Numbered from the stretch's first letter, positions 10,445 through 22,330 are shown. The stretch is DNA of 64,000 bases from Magicicada septendecula (GCA_034769895.1 CM068372.1:377556910-377620909), one strand, 5' to 3'. Translations and numbers: made by a program. The notes: a model not told the origin generated them from the letters alone.

Positions 10445-10869
10445 TATATATATATACATGTATATGTTAGAAGTTAAGAAAACCAGTGCTTCTTAACGCA
10501 AACCAGCACACAGCTAAAGGGAACCAGATCAGTTGGGGATATGGTATTATACAAGGCCACTATTTGATATTTTTGATTTCATGTTTCAGTGTCTGGTGAT
10601 GCTGTGGCGGCGGTCCTGTGCTGGCCTGTGCATCAGAGCAGGGGCGTCAAGTACCTGTCTGGCCTTGCGGTGTTGGGATCTCGAGAGGGAAGTCCAGTAA
10701 GATCATTCAGGTGCGGCCACAGTCACTGGATCAAGGGGGTAAGTTAAACATGAATTTTTAATAAAACAAAGGGGGTTGTGGCGACATATCCAGGCTGATC
10801 CCTTTAGGAAGTATGTGAGTGCCAATGAGTTTTTATGCTTCGGCATAAAACCTCTCATTGAGGGGGTAT
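10445..10869 (+). mobile_element. Copy B, 3' internal block before the LTR
   Basis: After the Penelope insertion the family sequence resumes: AACCAGTGCTTCTTAACGC, GATCAGTTGGGGATATGG, GGTGTTGGGATCTCGAG, GAAGTCCAG and AAGGGGGTAAGTTAAACATG. All are shared with copies A, D and, on the other strand, C and E. It ends in the hairpin at 10823-10860 and the polypurine tract. Confidence 0.65.
10823..10860 (+). promoter_or_regulatory. Hairpin directly before polypurine tract (copy B)
   Basis: CAATGAG (10823-10829) pairs with CTCATTG (10854-10860). The inner stem TTTTATGC/GCATAAAA closes on a TTCG loop, which is the stable UUCG tetraloop in RNA. Copies A and C have TTTTCTG/CAGAAAA at this place. Confidence 0.65.
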
Positions 10870-12064
10870 TGTAACGGGACGGGTAACACACCCAGGGATA
10901 TTTTGGGGAAATATAAACATAAATAAATGGAAATTGTAAATTTTACTTGGGAATAATAAACCTAGTGCGCAATGTGAACGTATTAGTGTCAAGGTCGTCA
11001 GCCGAACGCAGGAGAGAGCTATTTTTAGCGAAATGAACTGTGAACTTTGCATCTAGACAAAGCAACATAAGACATCATCAGCCAAACCCAACTGACATTA
11101 CAGGAATGTAAGGCGTGTACGCAGCGTCGACAGTGTTCTGCGCTGAGTTAACAAAGTCAGTCGTCAACTACCATCTAGCGACAGCGGACGCGGGCCGGGT
11201 GCTCGCCCATTTCGTATAACCCAAAACTACGAAAGTTCCGTAGCGCCCTTACAAAAATGTAAAGTATCACAAGTTAAACCGTTATTAAAAAAACTTAACA
11301 GTTAGTTGTTTTCTAGAAAACCATTAGACTCAGTGAAACACATGTGGAATAATCTTTACAGTGCGTGTCCGGCAAGATGATATCTTCTGGACATCGTCAG
11401 ATAAGTAGACTCCTGGAGAAAATGAAATAAAGAAATTTTCAAAATTAAAACACTCAAAATTAAAGGAAAAGAGATGACAGCTTAAAATATATATATATAT
11501 ATATAATTCAAAAGATAGTGAGCTCACAAAGGGGGTTTTAAAAATATGGAAGTTATGAAAGCGTATATATGTGTGAATGAAAGATTACAGAATAAGCACT
11601 GGTTTGCGTTAAATAGATTTAAGTTTGATATAATACATTCATAAATTTTCTAAATTTGTTTTCCTTTTCTAATTTGAAAGTTGGGTATAACCAACAATAA
11701 AATCAATGTCTTGTTGTATTGCTTAAAGCATAATAGATGGAAGGTAGGGAGAAAACGTATTTTGGGTTTATGACTATAATGAAAGAAACGTAAGCTGTTT
11801 CTAACAAAGAAAGTGAATTTATGTAGAAATAAGAAAAGAAAAATAAAAGAAAACAATAAGTGTATGGAAAGAATCAATCTGTTCTTCTTTAAATAACCCA
11901 TTCTGTTCTCCCGTTCGTCTAACCGGACCCTGGTAAGTAACAATTTTTTTGTTATAGTTGGCAATACTTAAAGATGGCGTCTCAAAGTAGTCGCATACAC
12001 AGTTAATTTTAATAAACAAAAGTGAAAGTAAAAGTGGGTAAGTAAATAAAAGTTACAGTGTACA
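10870..12064 (+). repeat. 3' LTR of copy B
   Basis: It starts TGTAACGGGAC after the tract GAGGGGGTAT. Near its end are the family motif CGTCTAACCGGACCCTGG and AAGATGGCG (11971-11979). The end at ...GTGTACA (12064) is a guess from the TG...CA rule. It contains a (TA)n tract at about 11487-11504. Confidence 0.5.
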
Positions 12065-13390
12065 TGTTTGTGATATCATATGATACGAAAAATGATTGAA
12101 TATATATTGCGACAGTAGAATCATTTACGGTACTGTGCATTGCCAAAATAATTTAAATAAATAATAATATACATAAATAAATATTGATTGATAAACATGA
12201 TTCAGATTGCAAGCTGGATTGTTTAAAATATAGGGAACACACCATTCAGGCACATACACGCATATCTGGCCCACCTGTCGCTAGCATTGTGTATTGTGTA
12301 TTTTGTTTGTGCGTGTGAAGCCTGTTCATTCCTGAACAGTAACCATTCCTTTTCAAATATTGATAGATTTTATGTTTTATTTTAATTATAAGAAAAATAT
12401 GTACGGTATTGTAAAACTAAAGACACCAGAGGGTGTAGAAAATAAAGGTGAACAAAGAGTTAAAAGACTGTGACAAAGTGACGGAAAGTGCAATTACTAT
12501 AAGTAAAAAGTGAATAGCTCTTTTTATAATTACAATAAAGAAGTGTAATTTACGTATAGTAAACATATAAAAATTAGCGATCGATTGAGCATCGCGTAGT
12601 GTGAAACAGACTTCGTAATTCGCGAAGATAGGCGAAATTAGTGAATTGAACCAGAGTGGGGGTAAAGACGCTTTGACAAACTCTGACAAGATGAAAATTG
12701 TTCAGACTTGAGCTTTTGCATGACCTGGCTATAAATACCAGGTCGCACTAATAAAGTTCCTTCTTCGATATTCAACTGTTGCCGTAGGAGGCTATGTCAG
12801 TCAACTATGTGATCGTAAATCTACAGTAAGCGTTACCTGACAGCTTGTGAGGCAGAACAGAGGTTCGATGGACACACCTACAACCCATGATGTGAGCAGA
12901 GCCAACAACAACTAAGAAAGACAAGCAGTCGAAGCCTGGAAGAGGACCAGAGGACGCGAGGACATGAAAGACTGGAGCAAAGATGGGAAGAGGATCCAAG
13001 GACACGAAGGACGGGACCCAAGGACCGGAAGAGGACACACTGAAGTTGCCACATCAAAAGAGGTGATAACAAACCATAATAATAAATAGACAATTGAAAA
13101 ACAATATTGAAACTAGAATGAAAGACATTCCAACTGTTGCTAACAGAATTTAAATTGTACATATAATGTAAAGTCTTATTATAATTTAGAATAATGTCTC
13201 ATGTTGAGAAAGTAATATTGGAATAACGTAAATGCTATGAGAGAGCAATGCTTGATTTTTAAAGTGAAGTAAAGTAGAATAATTAGTAGAGTCTTTAATT
13301 GCTAAAAAAATAATGCATATGCTATAAATTTAAAAGAGAATTAAAGCCAAGTAAAAAATTAAAGAAATAATTGAAACAAAAGTAAATTCT
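12065..13390. other. Unrecognised non-coding stretch with a promoter-like hairpin
   Basis: No gene seen. A TATA-like sequence sits in the loop of a perfect 7-bp inverted repeat at 12722-12744, followed by AATAAA at 12750. That pairing of signals hints at an unrecognised LTR. About 12930-13060 is purine-rich with repeated GGAC and GAGG words. Confidence 0.4.
12722..12744 (+). promoter_or_regulatory. TATA-like box inside a perfect inverted repeat
   Basis: GACCTGG (12722-12728), loop CTATAAATA, CCAGGTC (12738-12744). AATAAA follows at 12750-12755. Seen directly; promoter function is inferred. Confidence 0.35.
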
Positions 13391-13443
13391 ATTCAAAAAC
13401 TTATGTTAATAGTTCCGTCAGTGACTTACTTTTTTGTCGTTAC

Positions 13444-13475
13444 GACGCGTTTCAAGACGTATGTCTCATCATCAG
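13444..13475 (-). ncRNA. Hammerhead-like core, left foldback arm
   Basis: On the minus strand CTGATGA, an extra T, stem II GAGAC/GTCTT, GAAA and the palindrome ACGCGT then C. Mirror of 13741-13772. Stem I pairing is not evident here, so it is weaker than the motif at 10295. Confidence 0.4.
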
Positions 13476-13740
13476 GTGTTTCACTCGATAGGTGAGGTCG
13501 TCAATACATTAAAATAAAATAAATAAACGAACACATAAAAACACAAACGTGAATGGAACATATACGGCCGGTGCGCACCGCGTTGAAGTCGAGCCCGCAC
13601 TGTTGTTTATACTCAGTGCGGGCTCGACTTCAACGCGGTGCGCACCGGCCGTATATGTTCCGTTCATGTTTGTGTTTTATTGTGTTCATTTATTTATTTT
13701 ATTTTAATGTATTGACGACCTCACCTATCGAGTGAAACAC

Positions 13741-13772
13741 CTGATGATGAGACATACGTCTTGAAACGCGTC
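13741..13772 (+). ncRNA. Hammerhead-like core, right foldback arm
   Basis: CTGATGA (13741-13747), T, stem II GAGAC/GTCTT with loop ATAC, GAAA, palindromic ACGCGT, C. It matches the dimer-type Penelope hammerheads, but no clear stem I is visible. Confidence 0.4.
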
Positions 13773-13825
13773 ATAACGACTAAAAAGTAAGTCACTGACG
13801 GAACTATTAACGTAAGTTTTTGAAT

Positions 13826-14309
13826 ATAATTTCAAGTGACTTGGATACTTGTGAAAAATGAATCTTAAAAAAGTAAATTCATTGTGAATTGATAAGCAAT
13901 TGCAAAAGATGGCCACACTAAATGAGTAAGCCGAGAGCAGAAATAGGTAATTAAGAGTAGATAATAAGATTTGTGTATAAACTGTTTAGACATAAATTGT
14001 TCACATAAATCCCATACATAATATCGCACAAGCGAGGAATAATGAATATTTTTTTGTATTACTGAAATAAGTAAAGAGGTTGATAATTAAATAATGTAAC
14101 CATTTAAAAACTTTATAACATTGCTTGTTATTACAATTACACCCAAACCAAACAAGTAAAAGTTGTTATGTTGTTACTTTGTATTACTTTACCTTACCAA
14201 TTTCCACCACGTGACTTCTACTTACTGCGTGCGATCTTTTTACGCACTGGCCCTGAGTACACTTTACACTGACTTACCAAAACAGAAGACTCTAAATTAC
14301 TTATAGGTC
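13826..14309. other. No recognised feature
   Basis: AT-rich sequence between the foldback and an LTR-like stretch. I see no gene, RNA or element ends. Confidence 0.4.
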
Positions 14310-15398
14310 GCCACCAATATCTTTAAAGGACAGATAAGGAGACCTTAAAACACTTTCACTTACTTACCAGGTTCGTTAGGCGAAATTTTCTATACGGGAT
14401 AGGTGATGTTAATTTGGCGTAATAATTGACTTAACGCATGGTTACGCTATTAATTCATTTTATTCATTTTAAAAGTTATTTATTCTCTGTATGTGATTCT
14501 TTTTGATAAAATACTAGTATGACTTCTCTTTTATATAGTCTTCCAAATTTAAACAGATTTAAATTTTAAAAAAACATGACTACTACCGACAAAATTTAGC
14601 ATTCCTTTTTCTTTGACATTCATTGATTACCATTACATATAACTGGTTAATTAAACTACAAATTATTAATTATTTATACTATGTAATGACAACCCAATAC
14701 TTATGCATACGCTCATTCACACAATATTTAAATTTTCCCCCTAACATAGAGATCTCTTTATAATAAAATTTATATAACGTTATGTGGCCGTCGGTGTCTC
14801 CTCCAATCACATGTCCCACTTCGGATGTTTTGTCTGTTCACCACATTTTGTCACAGTCGAATTATTCACATTTAACGGTTAACTTTCGGGTTGTAAGTTA
14901 GTTAGATCACTTCCAATTATACTTTTAACTCATTTTTACAAATTTTAAAAGGTTTTTGGCTCGTGAGCCTATATACAGAACCTCGCAACAGCCGCCGCTA
15001 CGTACAAAAAAAAAACTGTTCTATTTTCACATTTTGATATGTGGGCGAGACGAAAACTATGCCCAGCCGGTGGACGCAACTTACTAGCGTCCGTCGTATT
15101 GAGATGTTATTTGCCGACTGCCTTTGTTCAATGCGCACACAGCGCTCAGGAATTTATTCATACGTGCCCAAAAGCCTGAGAACCTTGTCCGCCTGAGCGC
15201 GCACTTGGAGGCGCGTACGCACCCTCGTTGAAAGTCTGCATTCCTGTACCACAACGCGACAGTCTCGACGCTAAAGTCAATTCACCGTATATTCTTGGTC
15301 ACAATTCCCAATGCGTACCTTGCACTGACGATTACCGAATAATACAAAGATTGGTTTAAAATAATTAAAATTTGTTTTACCCCTTTTGCCACATTACA
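14310..15398 (-). repeat. LTR-like sequence of the same superfamily (minus strand)
   Basis: On the minus strand it starts TGTAATGTGGCAAAAGGGG at 15398. Its GC-rich part (about 15050-15130: GGGCGAGACG, CAGCCGGTGGACGC, TAGCGTC, GAGATGTTATTT) parallels the LTR of element E (about 55790-55875). Near the other end it has the family motif CGAACCTGGTAAGTA (14361-14375, minus). The inner boundary is approximate, and no internal region belonging to it was found. Confidence 0.45.
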
Positions 15399-15527
15399 AC
15401 GTTATATAACGTATCACTCCAAAAGATTGGGGCTTCCAAAATTAAATAATATTGGGGTTGCTACGTTACATAATTTGGCGCTCCAAAAGCGTGGGGCTAC
15501 CCAAATTAAATTACTTTGAATTTGTGT

Positions 15528-16835
15528 TGTTACAATATATATCATTTTCTATATAAGTAACTCGACGTTTCTTGCAGTAATTATATAAATGTTGTAATTT
15601 TATTTTATTTACTCTACTTTACTTTTATATTTTTATGTTGTTTACCAAATCAGCTGGCCTTTGCATCTAATTTCGGATGCCATCTTGAAATACTGCCAAC
15701 TGCATGTTTTACTCACCAGGGTCCAGGATTCTGTTGAACAAGTTATACTGAGAGCAGAATGGTTATTGGAAGAAAAACAAATTGATTATTTGCATACACA
15801 TCTTATTCTCTTTTATTTCTCTTTGCCTCATTACTACATTACTTCAATTACTTTATTCGACACATTTTTTGATTCTTTCATTACCACCATAAACACAAAA
15901 TATTCCTTCTCCCCCCCTTACATCCATTGTGATTTAAACAATAAAACAAGACATTAATTGTGTTATTATATTGGTTGTACACAACTTTAAAATTAGAAAA
16001 GGAAAAATTTATAAAAACTATAAATTGTATTACTCAAACTTAAATCTACTTTACGCAAACCAGCGCTTCATTTTTCACAATTTTTATTCACACACTCATC
16101 ATATCTTTAAATCCCCATTTCAATTAATATAGCTCTTCCAGCTTTTTCAAAATTTAGTAGGCAGCTGTTTAACTTGTTTATCGTTTAAGGTATAAAATTG
16201 TTTAAAAGGTAGTCATCCTCGTAGAAGCCAATCCTTTCATCACCGCTACAAATTTATTACTCTCACTAGAGACTCCGGTACTGTTTTAAACTGTTAACGT
16301 TGATATTGTTGAACGTCCATTTATTGCACACTCCGTTACTGACTAAAACACGTTAAAATAACATTTTTGAGTAGTCAGCCGGCTTACATTGCTCCCGAAA
16401 TGTAAGCCGGGTTTTTTGGCGAACCACGCGTTAACCCATCTGCGCAGTTCTGAATTTGGATGTCAACTGCGGCGTCCAAAGATGGCGAGAATACTCTCTG
16501 CCAGTACACCGGCTCCCTTTATCAACCGGAAACAGGTCCATACTCCTTTATAATTGGTTGTCAAATTTCCTAATTAGCATGACGTAATGGAAATCAGTCC
16601 AACACCGTCGCCTCGTGGTAATGTCTACGTCGCAAAAGGTGGCGCACACGCGCGCTCTTACACATTCCAATGTTATAAATGGCTTTGGTACCTTGCGCTG
16701 CCTGACACCGAACTGACTACCGGGTGTTTACAAAAGTCAAGCTTTTGTGATCAAAAAGTGCTGCCTAGCCTGGTTGGCCACAAATTGTTACAATTATTAT
16801 GTATTAAAATAATCCCCTTAGTTTGCCCCGTTACA
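15528..16835 (-). repeat. 3' LTR of copy C
   Basis: Minus-strand start TGTAACGGGGC at 16835 follows a G-rich polypurine tract. The end ...TTGTAACA at 15528 is assigned by the TG...CA rule. It contains CAGAATCCTGGACCCTGG (about 15716-15733, minus) and AAGATGGC (15679-15686, minus) in the same relation as in copies B and E. Confidence 0.55.
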
Positions 16836-16846
16836 ATACCCCCCCC

Positions 16847-16886
16847 CAATGAGAGGTTTTCTGCCGAAACAGAAAAACTCTCATTG
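16847..16886 (-). promoter_or_regulatory. Hairpin directly before polypurine tract (copy C)
   Basis: CAATGAGAG and CTCTCATTG flank an inner stem TTTCTG/CAGAAA. On the minus strand a run of G and the LTR start follow at once. Confidence 0.6.
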
Positions 16887-17599
16887 CTAAAACCTAAGAG
16901 GACCAGCCGGGATATGGCGTCACAACCTCCCGTAATTCATTACTATACTCATGGGTAACTTACCCCCTAGTCCGGTGACTGCGGCCGTACCTGAATGACC
17001 TTACTGGACTACCTTTAACGAGATCCCAATACCATAAAGCCAGACAGGCACGTGACCACAGCATCACCAGACACTGAAACATCACATCAAAACATTAAAT
17101 AATGGCCTTGCATTTTACCACATCCAGAACTGATCTGGTTTCCCCTTAGCTGTGCTGGTTAGCGTTAAGAAGCACTGGTTTTTCTTAACTTCTAATACAC
17201 ATTATCCTTAATATTACATGATACACCTGATTGAAACTACCTATCGTGATACTTTTACAAGATAGAATTTAAACACAACACACACAAAATCAATTCCACA
17301 GTTCAACTATGAGTTCAATTTATCAATATTTCCCTCTTCCATTTCCATTAAGAGTTACAGTTAACATCTCCATTATAAGGCAAACTACTTCGGTTATTTT
17401 TTATACAACATGAAGCATAATCATAACAAAACAGCAAGTGGGTCCATACAATAATCACATATATAATCAGAACAAATCACCTCCAACTTCACTGTGATTA
17501 TGATCACATCATAATCCACAACTGACTATTCAGTTATCCTCCTCCTTCCACTTAATTGTATCATACCCCCCTAACCCAGTTACAACTGGGTAAATAACC

Positions 17600-18075
17600 T
17601 CACGGGCAAACTATGTAAGGCATTTACCTATTTACATAAATACTATATTTATGTCCCTGGCTTGTAACGGCCAGCTCCTTTCCACACACTCTATTGATTT
17701 GTGATGTTGGACTGTAACACCCATTTGCTTCCACAAGAACTGAAGTTTTTTATGGTGTAAACGCTGCTTACACCATTCTTGTTTCTGCGTTATAAAAAAA
17801 ATTTGGCATTACTGGTATCCAAGGATACCAGTAATCCTACTAAAATTTAGTCACATGCCCTTATACGGTCTACCATCCCATTCGATGGATAGCCGCTGTT
17901 CCAAAGTTCATGATTGATTCCCCTGATTCACCCCCCGGTTAATTTCTAAAGTCACCAATTTTGAAAATAATAACAAGTATGGTTAGGGTACAATAAGCCT
18001 ACCCACATCTTGTTACCAATACTCCAAATCCACGGTCAGGGTTCGGTGATGCCGTGACCGCCCGAAAGTGGGGAA
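17600..18075 (-). ncRNA. Covarying structured RNA block, copy C
   Basis: It contains CGGTCA/TGACCG (about 18040-18062), a perfect 13-bp hairpin at 17808-17835 (ATTACTGGTATCC against GGATACCAGTAAT) and GGTGTAA (17754-17760) with TTACACC (17768-17774). Against copy A the two hairpins show base-pair exchanges, G-T to A-T or G-C and G-C to A-T, without loss of pairing. Confidence 0.6.
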
Positions 18076-18954
18076 TCTACAGTTGAAATACACAATACAT
18101 GTTACACATCTATACTTAATTACATCCTAATCAAATAAACATTTATATTTCACAAAACCCTAGACTCAAAATAAACCTTACTAACCTCAGGTTACCATAA
18201 AACATTTCATCTCTGAATCTGAATAAAATTTACTAACATTACTCAACTTTTAATTTCAATTTCCATTGATTAAACATTTTAACTGTTTATCTTGCATTAC
18301 CACTTCAACTTTGACTTTTTATTAAACATTTTAATCAGCAACCTTTAATTATTTATTATACAATTCGATTCAAAATAAATTATTCAAATTTATTACACAT
18401 ATTTTCATCTTTTAAATTAATTAGACCATCTCTTTTAATTAATTACTTTAATTGCATTACTTAAAACATTTTACATTAATTAAATCCTCCCACATACATT
18501 TTAATTACCTCATAATCAAAACACTAAGTTACTTCAATTACATTATTCAAAACAATTTTAATTCATTTAATTTCATTTGGCATTTATTTACTTTCATAAT
18601 AAAATTCCTTTATCATTTTTTATAACCTTCAAATCAAAACTTTCAAATTGACTACTAAGATTTCTATCTTTCAAACATTTTACATTAATTTACATTTGAT
18701 TATAAAGATTCATGACTACATACTGTTAATTATTCAATTCAAACAAAATATTATTACTGACATGACCTCGAACTAACCTGTAAATTGACTACATTAAATA
18801 CAATGTACATAACCTTAACAAAATACATTTAAAATCAATACAAATTTATCTATAATTTTTGTCATATCATTTCATTGTTTACCACACCTCATTACATAAG
18901 TAAGCCAAGTAATTATCATTAACTCAAATAATTAAATGTTCATTCACTATATCT

Positions 18955-19230
18955 CTAACCACCATCATTGTAAATTAGTCTGATTTTCATATAACTCAAT
19001 TCATTTTTATTCAAATTGATTATATTATTACCATTAATATAATAACCGTTTGAATTCATTCCATCCATTATCCCATAATAATAATTCACAGGATTATCCC
19101 CCATTATTATTCTATCATATATTATGTTAGCTTTAGTATTTCTATTCCAGTCTCCGGAAGTATTTTTTGTCAAGCCCAGGTAAGTTATGATCTCATCATC
19201 ATCACAGTTATCTCTCTATTCATCTTCCTC
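18955..19230 (-). pseudogene. C-terminal remnant of the family's DGG ORF
   Basis: The minus-strand frame ends IRLIYNDGG, matching RLIFDDGG of element D and RYIYDDGG of element E. It has LTKNTSGDW where E has LTNNTDIDW. Reading upstream, the frame continues through a run of aspartates (CDDDEIITYLGL) and meets a TAG near 19225, so only about the last 85 residues survive. The protein has no family that I recognise; see the entry at 36790. Confidence 0.55.
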
Positions 19231-20203
19231 ATAAACGTTCGTGGTTTTTGTTAATAATAACAACACTACTTTTATTCATCTTATTTACATTTTTCCCCTT
19301 CAAAGTAATCTTCATCGGACGTAACACAATTACACCAACATTTTTTCTCAACATTCAAATCTTATGCAGAATTCACTTTCTGGTGTACTACTTGAGCTCA
19401 TTTTACAATTTTGGATTAATGTCTTCAACAGTCGTGGGCTGTTGCTCTTTTGTGTTTTATTTTTCAATCTTCAAGGAAGAAACAAAACACAGGAACATAC
19501 CTGGCAAACACAGGTTGCCGTATCATTATGATAATTATACAAATCAATTTGATTCAACATTCACTAGTACAATATACTAGTGATCATTGCCCTCTTTTGT
19601 GTTTTTGTTTTCATTCTTCGGAACAGAAAAGATGGCATGGGGACATATCTGATGAAAACAATGGCTGCAGTATCGTAATTATGAATGACATGAATCATTA
19701 TAATTCAGAATTATTTGGTTCAATTTTTGAACAAGCAATGGCATTTGTGCTGGTGCAGTTTCCACAAATTATCCAAGTGGTGTAAAATGATCAAATTGTA
19801 CCCTTTATTGACTGCAATCCCTGGTGATGAAAACTGGTAGAACACAACTGGCATCTTGACTTTGATAGACCTTCATAGATTGGTTAAACGTTGACCTTTC
19901 TATCTACTTACAATATATTCATCTATCTTTGAAGCTTCACTGTTTGTAATCTGTTCTTTCACACATACCAGACTTGCCAAAAGCCTGCGGCACACTTTCA
20001 CCACATCAGAGAGGTTTATCTCGTTCTCTGTATATAATTTAATACATATTTTTCAATCTTAACATTGCACAGTCTTCTAATATATCAAAATGCAGTTTTC
20101 TCAATTAGTTGTCAACTCTATAAACTACGCATCTAATTTGCCTACAAGCTTGCACAGGTGTTGCAGCCAGATCCACCAACGTCACAAAAAAAAAGTTTCT
20201 GAA

Positions 20204-20530
20204 TCAGACATTTTTAGCATTTGGAGTAGGAGAATGAGAATAAAGCACAAAACCAAGAAAATTATTTGCTCTGCCATCTTCAAAAAACCAAGCATAGTCA
20301 TCTGTGACTCTGAAACTTTGGAGATAAATCAATTTAAGATTTTGAGAAACTCTTGAAGGCTCCAAGCAGTAGAAACGGACTTCTGCAGAAGGTCTTGTGT
20401 GGTGTCCAGGCTCCAGTATGTTATAAATGAAGATATCAGGAGAAAAATTTGTGTAGACAAATGGAACAGAATTTGTAGAAGAACAGAAACCTCGGGCAAG
20501 CAGGATGAATAACAAGACAAGCACACTCAC
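20204..20530 (-). CDS. Unrecognised ORF, possible exon
   Basis: This 108-residue minus-strand frame is long for AT-rich DNA and starts with a hydrophobic stretch like a signal peptide (VLVLLFILLARGFCSS). A mixed, non-repetitive composition follows, including FIYNILEPGHH and SAEVRFYCLEPSRVSQ. The 5' edge adjoins GTGAGTG on the minus strand, which could be a splice donor of a preceding exon. I do not recognise the family, and no neighbouring exon supports it. It could be a host gene exon, a decayed transposon ORF or chance. Confidence 0.25.
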   Translation of the reverse strand: MSVLVLLFILLARGFCSSTNSVPFVYTNFSPDIFIYNILEPGHHTRPSAEVRFYCLEPSRVSQNLKLIYLQSFRVTDDYAWFFEDGRANNFLGFVLYSHSPTPNAKNV

Positions 20531-22327
20531 TTGAACAGATATTTTCTACCATGAGAAATTCAAAAATTGCACAAACGTTTTGATCAAACTACTTGTACAT
20601 ATTAAACACAAAACTTCTTCGACACCTTCCAACTTCCATTGTTCTCTTCTGACGGCTTGTTCTCTATTAGTACTCTCTCACTCACATTATATTGCCATGT
20701 TCTATCAGGTCTTCATTTCTTACCTTCTTAACACTTACCATATCTACACTGCCATGGTTTGACAGTGTGACACATTCACTGGATATGTCAATAACTGGTA
20801 CTAGGAGCAAAAATGTGAGGAGATGAAAAAATTGAGGAAGCTGATCGAAAAATCATAAAAGGGAATTTTAACCACAATCTGAGAAAAATGGTCAGTTTTG
20901 AACATTTCAAAATTTTGGAACCCCAATGAGATAAAAATTTGAAAAAATTGTGAAAATCTAGCATGGTGTCTGAATAAAAGAAACTGAAACCCAAACCTAA
21001 ATGTTTTGAACTTTTAGTGTTTACTGTAAGATTATGTGCTCTACAATTGTTACGTTGCTAAAAAAATAACAGTAATTGAAATTTTTATAATTTTTTCTAT
21101 AATTGAAAAATTATCAAATAGTCAAATTTATGTAATAATAAACATATTTTGTTGAAAATAGTGAGCAAGTTCTATAGCTCACAGAGCATACTAATGTGGT
21201 AACACGGACATTAAATAATCCTGGCTTTTTCTGAAATGAAGTAATCAAAGTGGGAAAGGTTTAAAAAAAAATTGGACAAACGTTATGTACAAGTAAACGT
21301 TATGTAAAAGGTTGGTGGTTTGGGGTTTGAAAATTAATTCGCTTGACATTAGAAAGGATTTTCTTTTTGTTTTGTTCATTATCAAATTGACCTAAAAAAA
21401 ACTTGTTTGAATTCTAATACATTCAATTCTTTAATATTGAGAAAGAGAATTAGTAAAGCTAATATCTGAATAAGCACAAATATTGAGAATAACTTTACAA
21501 TTATATAACATAGTCTTAAATAAAGTTTTTTTTGTTTTACAATATACTTTCCTTATTTATATTTTTAGTTTACTATTCAACAAGAAAGTAACCCTTAAAT
21601 ATTTTTTTGAAACTTTTGAATATTTAAAATTATCTTTCCTACACTTTGTTGTGGTGTCCATGCTGTTGTCACTCTGAACTTTAACACACACACCTTCTGT
21701 AACTCATATTTATTAACTGTCTTCCCTCACCTTTTGGCTTTTCCTCCATTTGTCTTTTAGTTGTTGATTTATTCTTGAAAAGGTATAAACGAATAGGTGT
21801 TTTGTGTGCAAGATTTTCACACATGTAGAACCAAAGTCGCTACTGACACATGTCGCTATTGACATATAGGTTCCCATGAGGAGTTCTCTGACTACTTTTT
21901 CTCTTACTAATGTTTTAGGAGTTTAGCAGATCAAGTGTACTAGCACATGTGTTTAGTTTTCAATTTCAGACATTTGACAGTTCTTTCTTTTAAATTTTTT
22001 CTGAATTTTATCTTTTACAAATATTTTCTATCAAAAAAAAATCTGGAATGAAATTATGACTTAGATGAATTTAGAAATTAAAACTTGAATTTAGAATTTA
22101 GAATAACTTGTCTAGCGTCTGTTATTCTCAGTTTCTGAAATTAGCACATAGCCAGGTTTCCTCTGAGGCCAACACAAGTCGATCTGTATCTAATATATCA
22201 AACAGTTCACCACTTAATCAGAATCAGATATCGTGACAACATACACACATACATACATATCACTAAAATAACTCTCTCTTACATGTCGTGAAGTCGGGTA
22301 AAACTAACAGACTCGCTGGAAGAAAAC

Positions 22328-22330
<3 letters not shown>

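Larger units (their letters stand above)
13391..13825. mobile_element. Foldback element with hammerhead-like motifs in both arms
   Basis: Two arms of about 212 bp (13391-13602 and 13614-13825) are near-perfect inverted repeats around an 11-base loop. Each arm holds a hammerhead-like core and a GC-rich tip with GTGCGCACCG and GAGCCCGCACTG. The hammerhead-like end suggests a Penelope-derived inverted pair without coding sequence. No target duplication was identified. Confidence 0.6.
15528..19230 (-). mobile_element. Non-autonomous LTR element, copy C (5' truncated)
   Basis: Read on the minus strand it contains, 5' to 3', the end of the DGG-type ORF (about 19230-18955), AT-rich spacer, the structured block (about 18075-17600), the polypurine-proximal block (17180-16836), the hairpin and an LTR from 16835 to about 15528. 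It is collinear with element D. The 5' LTR, primer site and most of the ORF are missing beyond about 19240. Confidence 0.65.
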
